Source of the DNA: Gloeocapsopsis dulcis
GTDB lineage: Bacteria > Cyanobacteriota > Cyanobacteriia > Cyanobacteriales > Chroococcidiopsidaceae
DNA: 64,000 nt
Assembly: GCF_032163395.1 (NCBI RefSeq)
Contig: NZ_CP119968.1
Span: 3,250,001-3,314,000 of the forward strand
Reading direction: 5' to 3'
Shown: one piece after another, positions 43,395 to 52,059 of the stretch
Layout of the letters: every line of letters begins with the position of its first letter
How positions within the stretch are numbered: the first letter of the stretch is position 1
Position numbers and translations under genes: made by a program
The notes under the pieces: generated by a model
Database searches by the model: none
What the model was told of the DNA's origin: nothing
Seen by the model: only the letters and a program-made list of their open reading frames with translations

Positions 43395-43808
43395 ATGGCT
43401 ACTAGTCGTCGCGTTTCTCGCGTTGCCGAATTAATCAAACGCGAAGTCAGCCAAATGCTGCTCCACGACATCAAAGACGATCGCGTGGGTGCAGGAATGG
43501 TTAGTGTCACAGACGTCGATGTTTCGGGCGATTTACAGCACGCCAAAATCTTTGTCAGTATCTATGGTACTGATGAAGCACGAGCAGAAACAATGGCTGG
43601 CTTAAAGTCTGCAACTGGATACGTCCGTAGTGAATTAGGGCAAAGAGTTCGCTTACGGCGAACACCAGAAATTGTCTTCCAAGAAGATCGTTCGATCGAG
43701 CGCGGTAATAGAGTCTTATCACTGATTAACCAACTTAATCAAAATCGTCAAATTGATGATGCAGAAGCAACAGAAGAGGATTTTGATGAATTTAATGGCG
43801 ATGAATAA
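43395..43808 (+). CDS. rbfA: Ribosome-binding factor A
   Basis: A 137-residue protein of the RbfA KH-like fold. [18 protein letters not shown] at the start and [25 protein letters not shown] near residues 35-60 are signatures, followed by [18 protein letters not shown] near 95-112. RbfA binds the 30S subunit and helps late 16S rRNA processing at low temperature. An acidic tail closes the protein. It lies in an operon with DUF751 (upstream) and a family 3 glycosidase (downstream). Confidence 0.95.
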   Translation: MATSRRVSRVAELIKREVSQMLLHDIKDDRVGAGMVSVTDVDVSGDLQHAKIFVSIYGTDEARAETMAGLKSATGYVRSELGQRVRLRRTPEIVFQEDRSIERGNRVLSLINQLNQNRQIDDAEATEEDFDEFNGDE

Positions 43809-43876
43809 GAGCTGTTAGCTAATTGCTTTTAAATGATATATAAGCCACAGCACACACTTTAACAATACTTACCGTA

Positions 43877-45433
43877 ATGCAATCGCTTCCTGATATCAAT
43901 AGCCTTTCGCTAGCCGAACAAGTTGCCCAAATGATTGTCGTTCGCGCCTCTGGCTATTTGTTCGATCATCAAATTCAGTACCCACAGTGGGAACCCCCCG
44001 CAGCAAAGCTGCAGTATTGGCTAGAAAAACTTGGTGTTGGTGGCGTTATTTTATTAGGAGGTAGCGCCGGAGAAATCGCGCTGCGATCGCAGCAACTCCA
44101 AAATTGGGCAAAATTTCCTTTACTGATTGCAGCAGATATTGAAGAAGGAGTCGGACAACGTTTTGCGGGTGCGACCGAGTTTCCCCCACCCATGGCACTT
44201 GGTGCGATCGCACAGCGAGATCTGGATACTGCTATACAATACGCATCACAAATGGGAGCCGTTACTGCGCAAGAAGCATTAGCAATTGGCATTAATTGGG
44301 TATTAGCGCCAGTCGTTGATGTCAATAACAATCCGGCAAACCCTGTAATTAATGTTCGTGCCTTTGGGGAAACTCCAGAAATCGTCAGTCAATTGACGAC
44401 GGCTTTTATTCAAGGCGCTAAAAAATACCCCGTACTCACCGCAGCAAAGCATTTTCCAGGACACGGCGACACCGCAACCGATTCGCATCTTGAATTACCT
44501 GTCGTGCCACATGCGCCTGAAAGATTAGCAGAAATTGAATTACCACCATTTCGAGCCGCGATCGCTGCTGGTGTTGATGCTGTCATGAGCGCGCATCTCT
44601 TGATTCCTGCCTGGGATAGCGAATATCCAGCAACACTCTCGCAAAAAATCTTAACTCAGCAATTGCGTAATAATCTATCATTTGATGGATTAATTGTGAC
44701 TGATGCTTTGGTAATGGGAGCAATTGCCAACCGCTACGGCACTGAAGAAGCCGCAGTTTTAGCCGTAGAAGCAGGAGTAGATATTCTATTAATGCCACTT
44801 GATCCTGAAGCCGCAATTCAAGCCGTATGTACCGCAATTGAGAGTGATCGCATTTCTTTAGATCGAATTCGGACTTCAGTAGAGCGCATCTGGCAAGCTA
44901 AACAGCAGGTTGAGTATGCTATGTCTACACTACAAGAATTAGCTCAACCCGCAGCCTGGGGGACAGTTAACAATATTTTGCAAGAAACACAAATTATCTC
45001 TGGATCTGTGCCTATTAGTGGGGATGCGACTTCTCGTGCTTTACGCAACTTAGTAGTCGTCGATAATCTCCTCAACTGCGATTTCTTAAGTGAGATTAGC
45101 CCAGCGATTGCGGTTCCGAAACAATTAGGTTATACAACTGAACTGATCGATTGCCACACTTCAGTTACAGCCTTTGAGAGCCAAGCTACCTTGTTACAAC
45201 TATTTATTCGTGGTACTCCATTTCGAGGGAGTGCTGGTTTAACTCAATTAGCCCAAGACTTATTTAAGAGATTGTTCCAATCGGGCAATTTGCAAGCTTT
45301 GATCGTCTACGGTAGTCCTTATGTAGTACAAGAGTTTCTACCGACTTTGCCTACAACAACGCCTTACTTGTTTTCCTATGGGCAAATGGCCGCTGCTCAG
45401 TTAAAAATTATGAATAGCTTATTCGATTTATAA
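43877..45433 (+). CDS. Family 3 glycoside hydrolase, probable beta-N-acetylhexosaminidase (NagZ-like)
   Basis: A 518-residue protein with an N-terminal family 3 barrel. Features are a substrate region AADIEEGVGQRFAGATEFPP near residues 94-113, the family signature KHFPGHGDTATDSH at 196-209 with catalytic-dyad His/Asp, and IVTDALVMGAI with the nucleophile Asp near 275. NagZ cleaves N-acetylglucosamine from anhydromuropeptides in peptidoglycan recycling. The C-terminal 170 residues (VVVDNLLNCD on) form the second family 3 domain, which NagZ of enterics lacks; this is usual in cyanobacterial members. No signal peptide is apparent, so it is probably cytoplasmic. A terminator follows at once. Confidence 0.9.
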   Translation: MQSLPDINSLSLAEQVAQMIVVRASGYLFDHQIQYPQWEPPAAKLQYWLEKLGVGGVILLGGSAGEIALRSQQLQNWAKFPLLIAADIEEGVGQRFAGATEFPPPMALGAIAQRDLDTAIQYASQMGAVTAQEALAIGINWVLAPVVDVNNNPANPVINVRAFGETPEIVSQLTTAFIQGAKKYPVLTAAKHFPGHGDTATDSHLELPVVPHAPERLAEIELPPFRAAIAAGVDAVMSAHLLIPAWDSEYPATLSQKILTQQLRNNLSFDGLIVTDALVMGAIANRYGTEEAAVLAVEAGVDILLMPLDPEAAIQAVCTAIESDRISLDRIRTSVERIWQAKQQVEYAMSTLQELAQPAAWGTVNNILQETQIISGSVPISGDATSRALRNLVVVDNLLNCDFLSEISPAIAVPKQLGYTTELIDCHTSVTAFESQATLLQLFIRGTPFRGSAGLTQLAQDLFKRLFQSGNLQALIVYGSPYVVQEFLPTLPTTTPYLFSYGQMAAAQLKIMNSLFDL

Positions 45434-45461
45434 GGCTTTTTATCAATAAGAAGAGCCTTTT
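45432..45461 (+). terminator. Rho-independent terminator after nagZ-like gene
   Basis: AAGGCT (45432-45437) pairs with AGCCTT (45454-45459), extended by the T and A runs, followed by TTTT. The stem starts within the stop codon TAA at 45431-45433. Confidence 0.65.
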
Positions 45462-45757
45462 AAAGTACACATCTATCTAAAGATAGAATTTTAAGATGAT
45501 ACTGTGTTTAACCATAGACGACATCAACGGAGATTTATGTTTACTATGGCTTATATCAAAAACTTTATAAGTGAAATTGTCACGTTTTCTTGACTGCTGC
45601 AATATTTATTAATATTATAATAGAAAAGAAGAGATGAAAATAGAATAAAGTTCAGTATAGCAAAATACAAAACCTAAAGTTACTGCTAAAACTATCAAGC
45701 CTGCCATAGCTAGAGAGAGTTGAATACTATATCCCCAATTTTCCTGGTTTAAAAATC
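45462..45757. other. Intergenic region
   Basis: About 300 bases, AT-rich. No gene, tRNA or recognisable motif seen. It must carry the promoter of the small DUF4327-type gene at 45758. Confidence 0.35.
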
Positions 45758-45991
45758 ATGAGTGTGAATACATTGCCACCTGTTCGGTACTCGTTAGACG
45801 TGATTCAAGACGAGGTGCGTCGTTTGGTGCAAAAAGGAGTGATCAGCCGTCAACAACCAATCTACACATTGTGCCAATTTATTCCCCCACGGGAATGGGT
45901 TTGCTTGGAAGGAGAACTCGAAAAGTGCGATTTTTTGCTACGCGATCGCATTGGCGATCTCTTGGGACATGAGGAATGGGATAACGATTAA
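45758..45991 (+). CDS. DUF4327-type small protein
   Basis: A 77-residue soluble protein. YSLDVIQDEVRRLVQKGVIS, the middle YTLCQFIPPREWVCLEGELE and the tail LLRDRIGDLLGHEEWDND match my memory of DUF4327, a small protein family confined to cyanobacteria. Function is unknown. It has no operon partner and is closed by a strong terminator (46100-46140). The protein at 19587 is a diverged relative. Confidence 0.82.
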   Translation: MSVNTLPPVRYSLDVIQDEVRRLVQKGVISRQQPIYTLCQFIPPREWVCLEGELEKCDFLLRDRIGDLLGHEEWDND

Positions 45992-46099
45992 ATCGTCTGT
46001 GCTGCTAGAAGAGTAATTGAGTATTGCGATCGCTTTTATCTAACCATTATCAAGTTTCACTAAATAGCACAATTAACATAGAATTTTTCTATATCCTTT

Positions 46100-46140
46100 A
46101 ATTGTTTTGCCAAAGAGTAGTTAGGCAAAGCAATTTTTTT
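46100..46140 (+). terminator. Strong Rho-independent terminator
   Basis: AATTGTTTTGCC (46100-46111) pairs with GGCAAAGCAATT (46124-46135) over a 12-base loop, with one mismatch-like G-T pair. A run of seven T (46134-46140) follows. It would end the DUF4327-type transcript. Confidence 0.8.
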
Positions 46141-46217
46141 ATCTAAGGAGTTTTTATGACCTAGCTAGACTGCAACAGAGTGATAACGTTGCAGCAGCTT
46201 GATTTAAGAGTTGTGAT

Positions 46218-46565
46218 TCAACTTACCTGTTCCAAATAAAAATTGAGGTCTTCAGTAATTCGAGTTAATTCTGCTTCAGTCGTAAGACGAATATGAGTAT
46301 CGCGTAGCGTAATCAAAACTTTAGCAGCAAAAGGTGTAGGCCAAATATTAGGATTACAAAAAATCTCTAAAAATACATCGCCAGTATAACGATATTCTAA
46401 AGGCTGCTGCGGAGTAGCTTTAGTACCAGGAGTGACCTTAGTACTAACGGTTTTGAGACTTTGCATCAATTGTGCGATCGCACTTTGTAACTCACGTGCA
46501 GCTTGTGGTGAGAAACTAAAAGAAACAGAACCCTCAACCAAGTTTAAAGTTAGCTTTGAGGACAT
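46218..46565 (-). CDS. Conserved small protein of unknown function
   Basis: A 115-residue protein starting at an ATG. KLTLNLVEGSVSFSFSPQAARELQSAIAQLMQ is an N-terminal strand-helix unit. A linker (KVTPGTKATPQQPLEYR) follows, then a second unit (GDVFLEIFCNPNIWPTPFAAKVLITLRDTHIRL) and a closing helix. The small, regular fold resembles nothing I can name. It has no membrane segment. It is divergent from the cation efflux gene at 46729 with a 163-base gap. It looks like a real gene by codon pattern and by its balanced composition. Confidence 0.6.
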   Translation of the reverse strand: MSSKLTLNLVEGSVSFSFSPQAARELQSAIAQLMQSLKTVSTKVTPGTKATPQQPLEYRYTGDVFLEIFCNPNIWPTPFAAKVLITLRDTHIRLTTEAELTRITEDLNFYLEQVS

Positions 46566-46728
46566 AAGCGTAATTTATCCAAACGTGCTATTTTATGTTA
46601 CCTGTTACAGCGTAGTTCCTTTAGTACACGGGCTACTTTCCACCGAAACTTCAATAAAATTTTGGTTTGAGAATACTATATATGTATTAATCAGATGTTT
46701 TCTAACCGAAACGAAATAGAAAAATTAT

Positions 46729-47658
46729 ATGGTTAGAGATAACCGTGCAACTGTGCGGAAAGTGTTGCTCATCACTCTGATACTCAATGTATTTGTGATG
46801 ACATTAAAAGCTGTAGTAGGTTGGTGGACTGGTTCTTTAAGCTTACAGGCTGATGCATTACATAGCGTGACAGATGGTGCTAATAATATCTTAGGGTTAA
46901 TCGCCAGTCGCTTTTCTTCTCCACAACCCGATCGCGATCATCCTTACGGACATCTCAAGTTTGAAGCCATAGGCGCGTTAGGAATTGCTGCGTTTTTAGG
47001 TATCGCTTGCTTTGAAATTCTTCAAAGTGCAGTTGAGCGACTGCTGAATGGTGGTGAGCCTGTTAGAATATCATCTTCAGAGTTATGGTTACTGTTAATT
47101 GTACTTGGAATTAATATCTTTGTTGCCTTCTACGAACGTACTGTCGGTCAACAGGTAGGTAGTCCGATTTTAATTGCTGACGCTAAACATACAATGAGTG
47201 ATGTTTGGGTAACAATTACCGTAATTGTTGGATTAGTTGGGATATGGCAAGGAAATGTTTTAAATTTGCCACACCTACAATGGTTCGACGTTATTCTTGC
47301 TTTTCCAGTAGCGTTATTAGTTTTTAAAAGTGGCTGGTCAGTATTAAAAGAAAACTTACCTTGGCTCGTCGATGAAATGGCGATCGCACCTGAAGCAATT
47401 TATCCACTTGTTATGCAAGTTCCAGGCGTGATTAACTGTCATGATATTGCTTCTAGAGGTGTTGTTGGGCGACAAGTTTTTATTGAAATGCATTTGATTG
47501 TCAATGCTATAGATGTAGAAACAGCTCATAAAATAACTGAAGAAGTTGAAGCAAAGCTGATAGAAAAATTTAGTCCTGTACGTATTTCTATTCATATTGA
47601 GCCACCGGACTATCAAAGCGATCGCATCAGCTATGAGACTGAATCAAATAATTCTTGA
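46729..47658 (+). CDS. Cation diffusion facilitator transporter
   Basis: A 309-residue membrane protein of the CDF family, which exports Zn, Co, Fe or Mn by proton antiport. About six transmembrane segments fill residues 12-215. Metal-site motifs are LQADALHSVTDGANN (HxxxD) near residue 40 and ADAKHTMSDVWVT (HxxxD) near 150. A cytoplasmic ferredoxin-like domain follows from about residue 220 (GVINCHDIASRGVVGRQVFIEMHLIV). No metal sensor gene is adjacent. Substrate metal cannot be set from these residues alone. Confidence 0.92.
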   Translation: MVRDNRATVRKVLLITLILNVFVMTLKAVVGWWTGSLSLQADALHSVTDGANNILGLIASRFSSPQPDRDHPYGHLKFEAIGALGIAAFLGIACFEILQSAVERLLNGGEPVRISSSELWLLLIVLGINIFVAFYERTVGQQVGSPILIADAKHTMSDVWVTITVIVGLVGIWQGNVLNLPHLQWFDVILAFPVALLVFKSGWSVLKENLPWLVDEMAIAPEAIYPLVMQVPGVINCHDIASRGVVGRQVFIEMHLIVNAIDVETAHKITEEVEAKLIEKFSPVRISIHIEPPDYQSDRISYETESNNS

Positions 47659-47733
47659 AAAAATATTTATCTTATAAGTGATTACAAAGATTCACTTTCT
47701 GAAAAAGTACAGTAGTAAGATTACTTGTGATAG

Positions 47734-47862
47734 TTTCGTCATGAAGATGGACGGGAAACAACGATTTCATTTCATAAAAGGCGTGACATATCGCCAAGGT
47801 TGCTACGACAAATTGCAAGTGAGATTGGCTTGACAATTGAAGAAATGCTAGAGGAACGATGA
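47734..47862 (+). pseudogene. HicA-like toxin, C-terminal remnant
   Basis: The frame reads RHEDGRETTISFHKRRDISP followed by LLRQIASEIGLTIEEMLEER and a stop at 47860-47862. This is the C-terminal half of a HicA mRNA-interferase-like protein (the GRETTISFHK strand and LLRQIASEIGL helix). Upstream in frame are stops within 10 codons, and no start or N-terminal G-SHH motif remains. No HicB partner is seen downstream. It is thus a dead toxin-antitoxin fragment. Confidence 0.6.
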
Positions 47863-47884
47863 AATACGACCAAACTTGTGTACA

Positions 47885-48307
47885 TCATCGTGCGATCGCT
47901 TTTTCTATGCCTAACTGTTGCATTAAAGCCACCATGTCAGCTTGTCCCCAATGTTCTACAACTTTACCCTTGACAACGCGATCAATATGAACGATTGAAA
48001 ATGTAACTTGCTTTCCTGTCGGAGAAACGCCCATAATTTCTGCCAAATGAGTTCCACTAAACGTTCCACGCGTAACGACTTTATCATCTTCAGCGATGAC
48101 ATCTTCAAAAGTGTGGCGACCATCTGGAAAAGCACCACGCATCCTCATTGCATACTCGAAGAAAGCGTCAGCCCCTTTAAGTTTGTGACTTCCCATTACG
48201 CAACCAGTAATATCTGGTGCGATTAACGCTCTACCTTGCTTGATATCTCCTCGATCAAAAGCATCGTATGCTTGCAGGACAATAGATTTATTTTCTTCTA
48301 ACGTCAT
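47885..48307 (-). CDS. SnoaL-like (NTF2-fold) protein
   Basis: A 140-residue protein of the SnoaL/ester-cyclase superfamily: ENKSIVLQAYDAFDRGD at the start, FFEYAMRMRGAFPDGRHTFEDVIAEDDKVVTRGTFSGTH in the middle and HWGQADMVALMQQLG at the end. The fold is an alpha-beta barrel that binds small hydrophobic molecules. The reaction cannot be inferred. A Crp/Fnr regulator gene lies 69 bases upstream on the same strand, so the two are probably co-expressed. Confidence 0.83.
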   Translation of the reverse strand: MTLEENKSIVLQAYDAFDRGDIKQGRALIAPDITGCVMGSHKLKGADAFFEYAMRMRGAFPDGRHTFEDVIAEDDKVVTRGTFSGTHLAEIMGVSPTGKQVTFSIVHIDRVVKGKVVEHWGQADMVALMQQLGIEKAIAR

Positions 48308-48376
48308 CGTAGGTTCTTTTTACAGTATCCTGTTACGAATTTACTTTGTAAAGTCCGTGACTTGCATTGACTTGGG

Positions 48377-48958
48377 TTAAGATTTTTTCTGATAAATTCT
48401 TCGTTTTAATCGACTTAAAGATTCTGGTTCAATACCAAGATATGAGGCTAAATAATATTGAGGAATGCCCTGTAATTCAGGTTCTGTTTGAACGAAGTCA
48501 AGATAGCGCTGTTCTGGCGAATCTCTGAAAAGAGAAAGCAATTTATCTCGCAGCATAAACGCGAGATACTCTGCATGAAGTCTCAAGAATTTTTGACCAT
48601 CCGGTAATTCTTCAAAAGCACTCAATACTTGATGGTTGACAATTAGAACTTCAGAGTCCTCAATCGCCTGACACGAGAAACACGCAGGTTTTTGCTTGCG
48701 AAAACTTTCATAATCACCAACAGGTCTGTGTTTGGGATGAAAAAACAGAGTAAACTCCTTTCCCCCTTTTATAAGAAACGTTCTTAGACAACCTTTGAGT
48801 GTGATGCCGACAAATTCACAAATATCATTTTCCCGAAAGAGAAATTCTCCCTTGTAAATTGTTTTTGATTTTAACAGCGGCTCAATACGCATAACATCAA
48901 CTTTGAAGCCAGGTGAAAGCTGCTGAATAAAGACTAGCAATGTCGTCGTACATATCAA
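48377..48958 (-). CDS. Crp/Fnr-superfamily regulator with short DNA-binding end
   Basis: A 193-residue protein. An N-terminal cyclic-nucleotide-binding fold (IEPLLKSKTIYKGEFLFRENDICEFVGITLKGCLRTF, about residues 25-60) is followed by a dimer helix. A compact HTH closes it (LQGIPQYYLASYLGIEPESLSRLKRRI). This layout is the Bacteroidetes-like Crp/Fnr group, shorter than NtcA. The start is likely the TTG at 48958, since the FIQQLSPGF stretch before Met23 matches the group's N-terminus. It may control the SnoaL gene downstream. Its ligand is unknown and the cAMP-contact residues are not apparent. Confidence 0.82.
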   Translation of the reverse strand: MICTTTLLVFIQQLSPGFKVDVMRIEPLLKSKTIYKGEFLFRENDICEFVGITLKGCLRTFLIKGGKEFTLFFHPKHRPVGDYESFRKQKPACFSCQAIEDSEVLIVNHQVLSAFEELPDGQKFLRLHAEYLAFMLRDKLLSLFRDSPEQRYLDFVQTEPELQGIPQYYLASYLGIEPESLSRLKRRIYQKKS

Positions 48959-48999
48959 TCTTGACTACAAGGAGGTTGGGAGCCGTAAAACAATATTGA

Positions 49000-50604
49000 T
49001 TACTCCCACTCAATTGTTCCAGGTGGCTTGGAAGTAATGTCGTAAACGACGCGATTCACACCGCGAACTTCGTTAACAATGCGGTTAGAAATCGTCTCTA
49101 GTAAGTCGTAAGGAACCCGTGCCCAATCCGCAGTCATCCCGTCTTCGCTAGAAACTAAACGTAAGACTATTGGATACGCGTAGGTACGCTGATCGCCCAT
49201 CACACCAACGCTACGGATTGGTAACAATACTGCGAACGCTTGCCATAACTGATTATAGATTCCATTACGGTTAATCTCCTGACGCACAATTAAATCCGCA
49301 TCGCGTAAAATTTCTAAGCGATCTTCCGTAACTTCGCCTAAAATCCGAATGGCTAAACCTGGACCTGGGAATGGCTGTCGTTGAACAATTTCATCAGGTA
49401 AACCAACGGATCGCCCGACTTTACGTACTTCATCTTTAAATAACTTACGCAGTGGTTCGACAAGCTTAAAGCGTAAGTCTTTGGGTAAGCCGCCGACGTT
49501 GTGGTGACTCTTAATTTTGACTGCGACACGTTCCCCTGTTTTGGGATCAACATTGGTATCCGCCGATTCAATCACATCAGGATACAAAGTCCCTTGTGCT
49601 AAGTAGTCAAAAGGTCCCAAGCTCTTGGAAGCATCTTCAAATGCTTTGATAAATTCGTGTCCAATGCGACGGCGCTTTTCTTCAGGATCAGTAACACCAG
49701 CGATCGCTACTAAAAAGCGATCGCGTGCCTTGACATGCTCCACCGGAATATGAAACTGTTCTTGAAATAACTTGACTAACCGCTCTGGCTCTAACTTACG
49801 CATAAAGCCTTGGTCAATAAACACACAAGTCAGTTGATCGCCAATTGCCTTGTGGAGTAAAAACGCTAACGTCGAAGAATCGACACCACCAGAAAGGGCT
49901 AGCAATACACGCTTATCGCCAACTTTGGCACGAATTTCCCGAATTGCTTCATCAACAAAAGCTTCAGTTGTCCACGTCGGTTCGCAGTCGCAAATGTGAT
50001 AAACAAAGTTACGAATCAACGCCATTCCACCTAGTGAATGCACCACCTCTGGATGAAACTGTACGCCGTAAAGCTTTTTCTCGTGGTGGGCGATCGCTGC
50101 GCAAGAAGTATTCTCCGTGTGAGCCAAAACCTCAAAACCTTCTGGCAATGCAGTACACGAGTCACCATGACTCATCCACATGATTGTGCCATCTTCGACG
50201 TTTGTCAGTAAGTCGGTCGGATCGTCAATTAAGAGTGATGCTTTACCATATTCACCGCGTTCGGCACGAACGACATTGCCACCGAGTTGGTTTACCATCA
50301 ACTGCATTCCGTAACAAACACCAAGAATGGGAATACCCAACTCCCAAATCTGGGGATCGCACTGGGGAGCGCCAACATCATAAACTGAGTTAGGACCGCC
50401 AGAAAGGATAATTCCCTTGGGGTTGAGTTGCTGTAATTGCTCTACAGTGGTGCGATAGGAAACTACCTCTGAATAAACTTGAGTTTCCCGAATGCGACGG
50501 GCAATCAGTTCAGAGTATTGGGAGCCGAAGTCCAAGATGATAATCATTTGGCGATCCAGCTGCCCCGAAGTCATTTGAGGCGGTGTTTGTGTCTGGATAG
50601 TCAC
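49000..50604 (-). CDS. guaA: GMP synthase (glutamine-hydrolysing)
   Basis: A 534-residue enzyme that amidates XMP to GMP. The N-terminal GATase has GVCYGMQLM with the nucleophile Cys near residue 100, and VQFHPEV. The ATP pyrophosphatase domain has [10 protein letters not shown] near 235, and the C-terminal dimer domain ends in PPGTIEWE. Length and motif order are typical. The start is a GTG at 50604. cbiD lies upstream on the same strand (gap 139 bases), an order seen in many cyanobacteria. Confidence 0.96.
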   Translation of the reverse strand: MTIQTQTPPQMTSGQLDRQMIIILDFGSQYSELIARRIRETQVYSEVVSYRTTVEQLQQLNPKGIILSGGPNSVYDVGAPQCDPQIWELGIPILGVCYGMQLMVNQLGGNVVRAERGEYGKASLLIDDPTDLLTNVEDGTIMWMSHGDSCTALPEGFEVLAHTENTSCAAIAHHEKKLYGVQFHPEVVHSLGGMALIRNFVYHICDCEPTWTTEAFVDEAIREIRAKVGDKRVLLALSGGVDSSTLAFLLHKAIGDQLTCVFIDQGFMRKLEPERLVKLFQEQFHIPVEHVKARDRFLVAIAGVTDPEEKRRRIGHEFIKAFEDASKSLGPFDYLAQGTLYPDVIESADTNVDPKTGERVAVKIKSHHNVGGLPKDLRFKLVEPLRKLFKDEVRKVGRSVGLPDEIVQRQPFPGPGLAIRILGEVTEDRLEILRDADLIVRQEINRNGIYNQLWQAFAVLLPIRSVGVMGDQRTYAYPIVLRLVSSEDGMTADWARVPYDLLETISNRIVNEVRGVNRVVYDITSKPPGTIEWE

Positions 50605-50743
50605 AGATGGATTCCCGATGAAGAAGGTGTGCAGCGACGAAGGTTAAAAATTTCTATCTTGGTAATACGTATTATTAAACACCTACCAGACGATAGATCC
50701 CTAGAAAGCTATTTATTAGTATCTAATATATATTTTTCTTAAG

Positions 50744-51853
50744 TTAACACAAATGTGTGAGCAAAGTGGAACCTATTTCACTTTTAACGATAATTTGGCG
50801 ATCACGGTCAAATAACACCGAACCAACCTGAAGTTGGCGAGTGCATTGTTTAAAGATGTACTCTTGAGCACGTTGATCAATACTGTGAGCGATCGCACCG
50901 TAAACGAGATTTACCCAGTTGCTACCTTCTTGTATGTCTACTTCCCGCAAATACTTCAGTGCGGCTTCTGCCGTGGAACTTGTAAACAGAGTTTGAAGCA
51001 CTGGTGTTGGTAAACCTACGTTTGCAGCATAAGCGGTAAGAATTTCTCGACGTCCATCTGCAAGGTGGTGATGCGTATGAAAAATTCCACCCGCGAGTTT
51101 CATCAACTTTCCGTGATAACCAAACAGTAAAATTGCTGCAACTTGCTGTACTGCCGCTTCTACAAGTAAAGGTCCCAACCAATTCGCGGTTTTTACCAAG
51201 CGGTGAGTATCAATGCCCAACCGAGTTGCTAAATCCAAGCCATTTTCCCCAATACAGAACACCAAACAATCAAAATGACGTTTTGTCTGTAATTCCTCAC
51301 GGAAGGCTTCGAGTTGCCCAGGAGCACTTAATGGTTGAGCAATTCCAGTAGTTCCTAATAAAGATAGTCCTTCCACAACACCAAACGCGGCATTCGATGT
51401 CCGCTCGGCTAATTGTTTACCTTCTGGGAGAATAATCGTGACAGTGATTTTTTCACCTGGTTGTAGTAACTGCGTTAAGTTCTCTTGTAACAATTGCTGT
51501 GCATAGCTATAAATAGCCGCTTCCCCCGTCGTACTCAGCTTCCCAATTCCTTCACCGCCTCGGATAGCGATCGCTTGCCCTTCACGATCGCACTGTTCTA
51601 CCAATGCCCAAATCGGTGTATTCCGAGTTAAATCGAGGTTATCACCAGGATCGCTGCGCGTAATTGCCAATGCACCTTGATGGATACCTGAAACTTGCTC
51701 AATTGGAATTTCTACAATTTCTGCGGGATAAATAAGATTAACGTCAACCGACGTCATTACTTGCTTTTTGTGTAACCAATGCAAAGCTGCGATCGCCGCC
51801 GCACAAGCAAACACCGGTAACGTATACCCAGAAAGAAGTTGACCAGGATTCAT
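50744..51853 (-). CDS. cbiD: Cobalt-precorrin-5B (C1)-methyltransferase
   Basis: A 369-residue enzyme that methylates C1 of cobalt-precorrin-5B in cobalamin synthesis. It starts with LLSGYTLPVFACAAAIAALHWL and has ITRSDPGDNLDLTRNTPIW, IRGGEGIGKLSTTG and LLGTTGIAQPLS; these are CbiD marks. I start at the ATG at 51853; a TTG two codons upstream gives nearly the same protein. Together with cobN it shows that the cell makes cobalamin-type corrinoids. It lies upstream of guaA. Confidence 0.93.
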   Translation of the reverse strand: MNPGQLLSGYTLPVFACAAAIAALHWLHKKQVMTSVDVNLIYPAEIVEIPIEQVSGIHQGALAITRSDPGDNLDLTRNTPIWALVEQCDREGQAIAIRGGEGIGKLSTTGEAAIYSYAQQLLQENLTQLLQPGEKITVTIILPEGKQLAERTSNAAFGVVEGLSLLGTTGIAQPLSAPGQLEAFREELQTKRHFDCLVFCIGENGLDLATRLGIDTHRLVKTANWLGPLLVEAAVQQVAAILLFGYHGKLMKLAGGIFHTHHHLADGRREILTAYAANVGLPTPVLQTLFTSSTAEAALKYLREVDIQEGSNWVNLVYGAIAHSIDQRAQEYIFKQCTRQLQVGSVLFDRDRQIIVKSEIGSTLLTHLC

Positions 51854-52059
51854 AAACAATCATAACCAGCAATGAGTAGGTAGAACATTATTACTGCTTA
51901 CCCTAACCTCTTCCTCCAAAGATTTGTAATTGTAACCAGCGACAGAGAGAATATTATCTTTATTTTTTGTTTCAATAGATTGAGAAACGTATCTTGCTAC
52001 ACTGCCCTCGTTGCATAGTTAGCTAACCCAAAGTTGAATTCAAACTTGGATAATGCCTA

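Noticed and set aside
47734-47862. A complete HicAB toxin-antitoxin system
   Set aside because: The N-terminal half of HicA is missing and no HicB follows.
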